Shown one piece after another: positions 11,328 through 23,300 of a DNA stretch of 64,000 nt. A program made the translations under genes and the position numbers. Below the pieces are notes generated by a model. The model searched no databases and was not told where the DNA came from. It saw only the letters and a list, made by a program, of their open reading frames with translations. Positions within the stretch are counted from its first letter, which is position 1, and each line of letters opens with the position of its first letter. This DNA is from Solen grandis (Eukaryota > Mollusca > Bivalvia > Adapedonta > Solenidae). The stretch covers positions 55,572,169 through 55,636,168 of the forward strand of contig CM037783.1 in the NCBI GenBank assembly GCA_021229015.1. Direction: 5' to 3'.

Positions 11328-14300
11328 ATCTANNNNNNNNNNNNNNNNNNNNNNNNNNNNNNNNNNNNNNNNNNNNNNNNNNNNNNNNNNNNNNNNNNNN
11401 NNNNNNNNNNNNNNNNNNNNNNNNNNNNNNNNGTAATTATATAACATTAATAGTGTTACATCGAGATTGAAAAGTATCGTGCAACACCTATTCTCAAAAA
11501 GCATATTTTAGCAATATAGACAATCACAATTTAGTCTTCTGTTACCTTTCCTGTGTAAAATTGAAAAGAGAATTACTCATATCAGTGGTGTTGAAAAACA
11601 TACACATTTCCGAAGACATGTTTATATAAAAAGAGGTGCTTATAAATCATAAAACATATAAACCGTCTAATATGGCTATATTAACATGACATTTTACCCA
11701 GTGATATTCGAAATTCCTCATGAGACATTTGATCACCTGAAAAAAAATACATACCAATTTGTACACGTACATCTCAAGAGCGTTGTAGTCGTTTATCTTT
11801 GTGCCATTTAGGTGTATAAAGAAGAACATGTACGCCCACATATTGTGCTCGTATCGGACGTGGTGATCAAATCCCTGCATTGAAAAATGCCAATTTTACT
11901 ATATATTACAGAATATTCGCCTCGTATAAACAGATTTGACAACATACATAATCGTTAAGAAATATAAACATTATCACATTGGTTAATATATGTATTAAAT
12001 TAGATCTTTACTAAATTAAACATATTTACGTACGTTGCCATGATGTTCAAAGTCGTAACTATTCCGGCTGCATATAAAACACGTATCTCGCATGTCAGAT
12101 TCAGCTGTCCACTATAAAGAAATTAATATAGCATTTGATTCACTTTGAATTCAAGTTATAATCATTCATTTATTTTTTTATGGCGAATCAAAAAGTACAA
12201 TGTATTGTTTTTACATAATGATGTATATAGTGCTAGTTTGAATATTTTCGAAGAATGAGAACAGGGATACTAATCAATAAAGAGCTATTTTATTATAATT
12301 CTTGGTTTTTATTCATATAAAATTCCCATTATTGAGATTACTTAGACAGTATTTTCAATCTATCTTCAAATATGAGAGGTATGGTAGCGTAATAATTAGG
12401 TGAGATATTTACTAAATATCCTTAACATCTAGCGTTTTTTTCTAACCATTACGTCACTCTAGCTTCAGGATGAGGTGAGGTGGTTTGTATATACATTTGT
12501 AAGTATATTTATATTAAAAACCTCACTGCAAGAAATACGTACATTAAATATACTCAAACATTCAGAAAAATCTTTAATTATGACTGGATGTTAACCATCA
12601 TAATTGCTTTTTGAGTTTGACATAAAAGCTGGGCTAGCACGTATGTGCTATTATTGATTTTGTCAGACTCAATAATTAAATCATATCAACATACTTATTT
12701 TCATTATAAAGCCAATTGTGTATACCTTAATGTTATAACATGTCAACATTATTAGAAATGACCTTTCGTAATATATTCATTTGCAATACATTATCCGAAC
12801 ATACTCGGAGAAAGCTCACCCTGACTAGGCATGGAAAAATACAAGATACAAGAAATGCGAATTTCAATGCGATTTCTCATATTTTGCTGTTTATCTTGTA
12901 GATATATCCTTTTGTGAAGTTAATGTTCATCTATCTTCGCAAAGTATTGATCATATATATATTACATGAACGTGTTTAATTTTGTATTTTGATAACATGA
13001 ATAGCAGAAAATCAGACTTTTAATTCTTTTCCTTTACATACAAATATGCCGATTATGACATTTGAGGTAACAAGTAGGCAAAATCATTTATGCTAATAGG
13101 CGTTAAGAGGGTAAGGATAATTGGTTCGAACAATCTTGCAGAGAGGCTTAATTAATTACCTTTAAGTCTCTCAATTCAGAAAATGTATCTACAATGATAC
13201 CGAAGATGATGTTCAAGCCGATAGTTGTGATAAAAATGAAGAACGTCACATGATATATAACGACTATTCCAAACATTTGGAAATCAGCTTCTGATGTGTG
13301 GGCTTTTATGTTCTGAAAATACAATTCATTGTTTATTTAATTGTCATGCACAAATATGACGTAACTACAGATGGCATATACCAAAATTTGAGATTTCAAA
13401 TTAAAGAAAAAAATAGTCAATGAAAGCAAACAAGTTAAACAAACTTCCAAAGATAGACACTATCTTGTGATATTTTTAAAATGTTTTATCTAATTTTATG
13501 TCTAAATATTATTTTGCTATAAATTTAAATAGAATACAAAATACAATATCAAGGTAAAATATGTTGTCCCTTTATTAAATCTCTTCGCTCGGTGAATCCT
13601 ACGAGTACATACTAAACATAACCACGTACAAGTTAACAAGTATTTATGTAATGTTAGAAATAAAGCACAATACTGGTGCAGTCTACCTTCGCGCATATGA
13701 CTAATATACGACAATTTTTTACGTACGTCAAAAATATCGCCAATGAGACCATATCGGATTACAGTGAGAGTACACTGCCAGAGAGAATCACAGTACATAT
13801 AATCGTCTGGGCTAAACATGCTCCTCATCAGGGCAAAGCTGATGATGGCGTATAGGTAGAAGACAACTAATCCAAGAATGCCCACCCATACCAAGGATCG
13901 ACCTGAAGCAAAACCAGCGAAGTATGTACAATTAATGTAGTTGGTGAATTCTGGAGGTGAATTCAAACAGATAAAATGTCATATCAAATTATGATTTTTG
14001 AATTGAATGGTTGAATTATTACTCTTATGTAAGATGTTTACCTTTTTGTGGACTTAAAATGTAATTTAGATGAACAAAGGATAGATCCCGATCATTGTGA
14101 TATTAATCTAGTGAAGTTATACCAGTTTGTTGCTACACCATTATCATTTTTAAACCAAAATATTATACATGTTCAGATATAATTTATAAATATATTTTTT
14201 ATGTTTTTGTGGTTTTTATTTACTTGAATAAAATTGACTTATTTTAAACTTATTATAACCTTGTTTTTCCACAGTGCTTAAATTAGATTTCCTGATAGAA

Positions 14301-17300
14301 CCTTTACTAAAACTGTATGATAGCATTTATCTGCAAATGGATTAACAAGGAACATGTTAAACATGCAATTTTGTCTAAAAGTATTGGTTTGAAACTATCA
14401 CAAAATTATTCCAACCAAATATGCAAATGGATTAACAAGGAACATGTTAGACATGCAATTTTGTCTAAAAGTGTTGGTTATCACAATATTATGCCAACCA
14501 ACTAATGCATGGATAAAACAAACTATTTGGTTGGTGTATCAAAACAATAGTATGTATTAGGGATGTTACCGTTCTGTGTGACAGCCTTGATGACTCCACT
14601 CAAAAGTTGGTTGTTGTTGACAAGATTAAGAAGATGGAAGGCAAAGAAATACCCATGGCTAATTGTCCCTCCAATTGACAGGGCAACAAAAGCCTGGAGA
14701 AAAAGTAGAACATTTGCATATCTTCTTACCTTAATTGATAAGTTAGTTTTTATCAATTTCTTCGAATAAATATTTATTTGTATCATGTTATAATACTTTC
14801 GTTTTTTCCTTTCCTTTTTGAAATATGCACATAGATAACCTGATATAACGAAGAAGACAACAGAAAATAAACAATTTATTAAAGAGTTACCAAGTAATAG
14901 AAAGTTGTGAAACTCAGAAATTTTGCCTCCATTTTTGATTCGTGTTCGTTCTCCTTTTCGTCTTCATCATCCTCCCCGTCTTTCTTTTTTCTTGATTGCA
15001 TATATTCTCTGCATAGAAAACATAAAACATGATCACCATCAACATTTAGGTAATAAGTGGAGGATAAATATTTTACACAAATTCTATGAAAATGAAAAGT
15101 GTCTTAAAATGAAAACTGTAACCAATACATTTTCACGATAGTGATGTTCCCCTAATCTAAGAAACTAAGTATAATTGAATAGTACTACAGTAATTCCATA
15201 TTCAATACTTATTTTTTATTAGTAGTACAGATGATGATTAATTTACACAAAATATACAAATCAGAAAAGATGTGTTTACTTGATTTCATTCAGTGCTGCG
15301 ACAGGGTCGGGAAGCCGTGGATGGTTGCCGACAAAATAACTGATGAACACCAGAAAACTGAAGAAGTTGTGTAGTCCACCCATTACATATATTGCCAACG
15401 AATACTGGGCAGGAGACAAAATTTTAATGGACGGGATGGGGCTGAAGAGAAGGACATAAAAATGGATTTTGTTGGAGACTCTTCATTATAAAGATTGTAA
15501 TATCAAATATGAAATCCTTTCAAATTAGAAATATACTGAGGGAAAAATGGTTTGTATTTAATATCAATTGAAAGTGATTGAAACTGATCTAAGTTAATCA
15601 ATTTCACTGACAAATTACTTTCACTGACTGTGTTATTCCGTTTTATAAAGTTTTAAATAAAGGCAATTCCTTACTTCTTAATTTCTGGTGGAATCTCGGT
15701 GGTATTCCTGCCCTTTACACCAGGTGAATTCATTGAAAGCGGTGCATCCCATGTAAACAACATGAGAATGTTGATGGCAAATGAAAGTATTGTTACAGAC
15801 TGATTCCAGATAAGCCTTCAAAGAAAATATAATACACAAATAAGTAGAACGTTATCATTCAAACCGTTTTTTTAAATACAATGTACATAAATTATGTTGC
15901 CCGGCGTGAAAAAAAGAAACAACAACAACAAAACACTCGCATTCAGATCGTCAATCTCTCAGAATGATAGGAAAACTAAGTTGACAAATTTAACTGATTG
16001 AAAAGAAAAATCAAATACTCTGCAATTACAGATAAAAATGACTGGTAGTAAATAATAGAATCAGTTCGTTCTCTAAACAAAAACATGCAGATAATATATA
16101 TTGATAAGAATACATCAGCATATAAATGATTTATTTCTCCTAGTTTTATAGTCATCTATTTCAAATAAATATTACCATCCTTTTGTGAGGACAACAGCCA
16201 CTGGGTTGTTCAGTATAGTCCTTTGATAGGCAATATCATTCATGATGTCTTTTGACCAGTCCATCAGATCTCGGATCTTATTACTTGGCGATGACCGATC
16301 TACGTTCCATTTCAGCATTTCTTTTACCTCCTCTCTCAATACCCGCTTTTAAGAAGAGATACATGTGATTAAATATACTAAATTTAAAAACATGTAGTTT
16401 TATTGAATAAACATCTGTGCGATCATTTTGAAACATCGATATGTATTTATAAGTTCAACTGACTGGAAAATTCAATTTAATGTCATTTATATGCATATGT
16501 ACATAAAATCGATGGAAATTTGCATGCGATAATTTATTTTCAAACTTTCAAATACGTTTTGGACTATCTTAAAGGATAGTTAAAATGTGTGTATGACTTA
16601 TGGCTTAAAGTTAAGCTCATATTACACTTTAATGTTGTTGAATATTCTCAAGATGACGTATTTTAACACAAAATAAATGTATCTGATCTTAAACTCTAAT
16701 CAAATTAAATAACATCAAGTAAAATCTCTTGATTTTTAAGTATTTGTGAAATTTGATGACAAAAAGGTATATTGGAATCTCTAGTCAGTTTTTAATATCA
16801 TTAGACATAGTTTAGAAGAAAACAAAATCATATCTACGATTTACTAGAACATACACATTCTTATATGGCGTCAAAAAAATGTATCAAACTTGTATGGATA
16901 TTAATTTTTGTCATTATTATTTGCATTTCAAAACCAATTATGTCTGATGAAAACCAGTCTAATAAAATATAGTTCGTTTGACATATGTACCGTTTCAATC
17001 AATTGAGATAATGAATGATCTAAAACCGCCTTCTTTTTATTTTATAAGGATAACATCGCCGGAAAAAGAAAAAGAAATAAAGAAAGGAAAGTCGAAGATC
17101 CTACAGGTGTATATGCATTATCGAGTTGATAAATTTTACCTTTCGCCGGGTTCAAGGAGTGCTAAATCTTTTCTCAGATTGTCGTATAATATCATCATTA
17201 TGTATAAGGATTCGTCCAATATTTTGTTAGTATGTCTTTAATATAAAGCAATTATCTTATACATGACTAGTAAAATTAGCATTCAATACATTGAATATAT

Positions 17301-20300
17301 GCAGCCATGCATGATTGATACTAATATTTAAAAATATATGTTTACCGTGTTTCTCACTCTAAAGTTGACTTTTTGGAGCTCATCGTCTTTTACGATTTCA
17401 ATAGACTGACAATTGCTCTTGTAGAAAGCAAATGCCTTTTGTTGGATTAAAGTCAGCTTCACTGAAAAAAATAAAAGTAGGCTATAAGTAGTCTAAAATG
17501 TGATTGAAAATTCATAGGCGTAATCCCATGTAAGGACCATATCTCCCGCTTGTACTAGTTTCCATGCATTTTAAACCCATATAAACAAACGACAACAACA
17601 AAGTTACACATGATAGACGATTGGAACACATATAAACAATACATAAGCTTAACAATATGATTAGTTACAGAAATATAAGATAAACCTTCTAAAAATCTAA
17701 AATATTGATAAATGTGATAAGTTATACTATAAAGATCATTCAAAGGAAATCTTTTGAGAATATAATATTGCAATCATTGAAAAGCAGTATTAAGTGTTCA
17801 ATCATGATTTTAATTATTTTGTGTGTTACAACAATTTTTAGATTTGCTTCACATAAGCTTTTACAAACACAGGTTTCAATCTGTCAAAGAATGGGCGGCC
17901 AATTTCAAAAAGGGATTAAAAAAATGAATTGACTCCCGATCTTAGCTCTTAGCGGGTTTCAATAACCCCAACGCATGAACACACTGACCACTTACAAAGG
18001 CGTTTCACCTTAAGAACAAAGCCAGGGTTATATGGATCTTTTTTTAGGAAACGTTCTTTCGAAAATTATTACGTCTGCCAAATGTTTCTCCTCCATGGGT
18101 TCCACGTCTTTTCCAGTCAGATCCAGGCGCTTTTAGAATTATTTATGACTGAGCATAATTGTTGAAATGTTGATAAAAATACTAAGTAAGGTTTTTGCGC
18201 AAATCTATAAAGGGTAACGACCAGAGAAGTAGAAAGTTCAATCTGGACAACGCCCTCTCTCACAACTGTGTTAATGGCTTTGGCCATGTACACTAACTTT
18301 ACTCATCTTATTTGCAAAGCCCTCTGCAACCATGACTTGTCAGCAGACTTATTTCAACTTCTTTCACCGCCATAACATTAACCGCCGTTATGATGATTTA
18401 GAACATAATTGTATAAAGTTAATAGGTCATTATTCGCACAGTAGATTCACTTTATATTTAAGCTTTGTATAACAGTATTATAAATACAGACAATATTTAT
18501 CTCTCCCCCCCCCCCCAAAAAAAAAGGAAAAAGCAAGTGTAGTTGCTTACTTGAATCAAATACATTTGGTTCAATATCAATCATTCTCGCAAGAATCAGG
18601 TACAGTCGAAAACCGACGTCCATGTATTCCTCGGCGAATTCATCTTCCTCTTTTTTCTATAATATGAATTATCATAATTGTTAATGAAAGTCTTAAATAA
18701 TGAGATTTATTTGTCATAACCGCTCTTGAAATGAAATACTGATCTTTCATTTTGATTTTATTACACTTTATAATATGGCGTAAATTATACTAAATTATAT
18801 AATAGAAATGTCAAGCATTCTATGTTTTACATATATACGAGGGCAGTCCCTGAAGTTTTGAGAAAAAACTGTTCCACGAAATTAGAATTTTGTTTGCCAA
18901 CACTGCATTCTTCTTTTAATTTTTCTATTCCTGAAAATTTTAGAAACTTAACACAACACAACTCAACATGCAAACAAACATTTTGAAAACGTATATGCAA
19001 GTATTCAAGGAGCATTTTGATGTACAACGACGTCACGTAATATACAATATATGAAGTACTCCACAGCCAATACTTTTTTTTGACGTTCGACCCACTACGC
19101 AAAAAAATCTCTGCGACATGATTTCCCACATTGTGAAACTGCAGATCTCTGTGCACAGAGACACTATTTTTTTTCTATTCAGTAATTGTTTCCTAATATG
19201 TCTGATGACGGCTTCAAGTTTTTTGCCTTTCCTGCCGTTCCTTTTTAAACCATCCATATCTTCGTGTACGTCGCAAAATTGTTTGTACCAGCGATTAACG
19301 ACCTTGAGCATGCAGATTTTGATTTATTTAGCAATAGGGACTTATGACCTATACTTATGAGTATCTGTAGGCGTCAAATCAGCACGGACACAGTGTTTTA
19401 TGAAGATAGGGCGCTGCTCAGTGTGCAACGACAACATCGTATTTTCTTCCAACGTTTGGATAACATCTGTATTCTTTCTTTAACCGATGAAATGTTGTAT
19501 AATATTTATGTTTACAGCGAACCGATGGACCAGGCGACGTCACATCATGTAAGTTAGTGACACGTTATTGTCTTGGAGAAAAATACCTTCTATTGTATGA
19601 TATTATAGGTTCTAAGATTCCTACAAGTGATAAAATATTATTTTATCTGCATACCTGTATGCTTTCACTGTAGAAATATCAAGTGGTTTTTGAGATAAAG
19701 ACACTTCTAAAAAAAACAACTTTAGGCACAGCCCTCGTAAAACTACTATGTAGGATATTTAAAGAATATTCGTGAAAATAAATGTGATAATTCATAAAAC
19801 GCACTTTGAAACATTTAAGTATTTTTTCTTTTGCCACTGTTAGCTTTTTCTTTTTTAATGGCCGCAGTAAACCTTCTTCTTGCATGTATCTCAATTCTTC
19901 AAGTTTCTTTTTGTCAATTCCATGATGCTCAAAACACTCAGTCATCAACGAAAACACAGCTTTCTTGTCAAGAGTATCCTTAACTTCCTGAAATTTGAAA
20001 CATAGAAGTTTGGTAAATGCTTTTCTAAAGTGAGACTAAATATAAAACAGAATGAATCTCAGTAGTTTTTAATCTTAACTTACCATGGCAACTTGAGATT
20101 TCCCAGGACCATTTTCTTCGATCAGTGATATAACCAAATTGGCAATACTCTCTCGAAGGCCTAAAATCTATAGAGTAACACAACACGTAACTGGTAAGTT
20201 AGTGTACGTAAGTAGTCATTATATTATATTATATACAAATACAGATTAGAAGCGCTATACAATCACCATATTTGTCGGAGCAATATAAAATCAAAACTTC

Positions 20301-23300
20301 TATATTATTTCTAACCATTACTCGTTTACATCTTATTGCCTATCATATTCTTTAGAAATCATTATTAATATAACTTTGTATACGGTTTTATCACATTTAC
20401 AATACTTTCACGATAAGTGAATATGGTTAAATTGTGTATTCCTTATATATTGATAATATAAAATGTTATTTTTAAACAAGCAAAGTATATCTATTTTGTG
20501 TAAAATTAAATATCCACTTAAAGTTTTCTAATAAAAAAAATTCGTAGTTCGGATTGAGTATGCGATATGTACCTGTCCACTCAAAACACCCTTAGAAAAA
20601 GTAAAAACTGACAGAAAATTATGAACAGTAGTCGAGTCCAAAGTGTATGTGGAATATACAAGCTTTCATTTTATTGTTACTTCTTTGTACTTTTTCGAAT
20701 TCTCAGTATCCATACATAAAAAAAAAATCATAGAATCCACTGACGTCTTGTTGCTTCACAGTAAACAGAATGATATGAGTTTAAAAATAATAAGCGGACT
20801 GCTATTCTTTATAATTAGATTTTGTAACTGTTTAACCATTTAACAAACCAATTCATTATGACCAATTGTAACCAATAACCTATTGTATTTAAGAGAAACA
20901 ATCACTTCAAAAGGGGCGTGAAAGTACATTTTTACCATTGCCCTTTTCCCTGTACAATTAAAAATATTTTTATGTATATAAACCTTGTAACTATCATTGA
21001 CTACCCTTCGAATATTTATAGTTCTGGAGAAAACAGAAAAAAAACTTACTTTGTCTATCGGGCAGTCTTCAAAATCTCCGGCTCGAAAGATGAAGTTGAT
21101 ATAATCTATGATTTTATTATCATAAATGACGACACGATTTTTCTGGTTTCCCTAAATACAAGACAAAAAATCGACGTGACTCCATACTTTTGAAGTAAAA
21201 ATCATTATAGAAAAAAAATGAGGAAACATTTCGAGAAGCACTTTAATACTCAACTATGGAAGCACAAATAAAAAGGTGTAATTGGGTATTTAATCAATTT
21301 CTTAGCAGATAAAATAATATATGATACTTCTAATAAAAAAAGAGATTTTTTTTTACTAAATAATACATGTATTTTAAAATATAATATATATTAAACATTT
21401 TAGTCGAGTTTAAATGCGAAACAGACATATGTATTAGTACGAGGGTCATCGCAATATTTTGATCCATAGTTCATACATATCTTATTCAATTTGAAGTTAA
21501 ATCTTAATTTTTTAAATTTTTTTTTAGTTCTCTTACTCTACAATCCTTGATCTTTTTATTGGTATTGTCTCATCTATTCTGATGACACTGTGCACATACC
21601 TTTTTACAAGTGAACCAGTTTCCAGCCATCAAAAGTTTCCTCTTGAGACCAAAGATTCACAAGGAATAGTATGAAAATAATGGTGGATGTTTATAAACTT
21701 GACAATTTTTCCGCCAAAGCTTCACGACCAAGAGGTCTTTGTTAGCCGCGTTTTGGCATGAGAAAGATAGAGAAAGATAGATGCCTTTAAACATTGTTTA
21801 AGTAAAATTTGCCCGTAAATATACCACCACCTGCATATTATATCTGATTGACAAGATCTTTTAAAGTATAGGATTATTTTGATATATTTACCCAAATATA
21901 TATACATATCAGCTTATTATAAAACAGCATATGGCTCAAAATGTTCCGAATGTCCCTATTAATTCAACAAATTATTCATTTCACAAACAACTATAACTAT
22001 GTATTGAAATAATTTGAACATGCATTTTAAATGGCTGTACTTTATTTCGTAAGAAAACTATGCAACTAAACGAAACAATTACATACAACTAAACAAATAC
22101 AAAACAGAAAATGACCAAACACACATAAACAGTAATTATATACGAAAAGATCTTCAGCCATAAACAATAGCTAATTACAAGTTTAAATGACACTGAACAA
22201 ACCGATGTTGACAGTCTAAAGAAGATGTTTAAACCTAAAAGCTATTTAAATTTTTGCAAAGGTTATATCAAAATACTGTACTCTAATAAATACACTGCAG
22301 TTTTGTCAATTATGTGTGCATTATATACTTTTGCACGAAATAGTAAAAGGAAATATATAATGAAGCAGGAAAGGCGATCCATATTGGGACCTTACCAATG
22401 ACACTAGAACCGTATAAATTGGTAATGTTTGGCAAATTATAAGAAACATGTCTTAGACATCGTTGGTAAACATATCTTTTTAGAAACGCAAATAATTTGA
22501 ATTCTATGCGAAGTCTACATTATCTTTCATATGAAAAAAAAAAAATAACAACAAAAACATTTGCTATAACAAATGCGGACCATTGTCAAAAGGCATCTTT
22601 TAACAGAAATGAAGGGAATAGTCAAGAATTTCTTTTCCAAAAAAGTCTACAACACCCTCAGTTTCCGGTTAATATAGGGAGCGATCTCATTACAGATTAT
22701 ATTTATAAAAATTCAAATTTATAAAAAAATTCATAGGATAGGTAAAACGTGCCTGGTGGCCCATTAAAATGTTCTTTGGCTCGTGCAAACTTGAAACAAC
22801 ACATTTCTTTATATATGTTTAATCACTATGTTGCTTAGTCATATTCTAGTAAAAAGTAACGCTACATTTGGCAAATTATGTTGTTCTCGTGTCATTCGGG
22901 CTTAATTAAAAAAGAAGTGACACCAGTTTATATTTGAAATAAGGAATAAGGTAAACATGTACAAAATACAGCTGGACTTACATTAGACAGACACAACCAA
23001 ACATAAATAGGAAAACAAAGTTAACAACCAGATCATATCATCAGTTTCATTACTGATATGTCGGAAATTTGTGTCAATCTAATGATTTAACATTCTCTCT
23101 ATTGAGGAAAATACTACCGAAAAGCCAAAAAGAACAGCAAATGAAATACTTAATTATGCATGCACTGAGGATGCATATAAAGGGAATAACTTACTGCTGT
23201 AAATTCGATCGTAGAATCGAATAGTTGTATGACCATATCAATATTTTTTGACGTAATGTTTGAATATATCACATTCAGAAATTGGGTTACTTCTCCTATT

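Larger units (their letters stand above)
8245..11697. other. Intron or intergenic stretch between e45 and e46
   Basis: Contains a SINE (10880-11222), a (CT)n tract and an assembly gap. A linker exon matching the WFPRMRAMSL segment of IP3R could be lost in the gap. Otherwise I see nothing clear. Confidence 0.5.
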
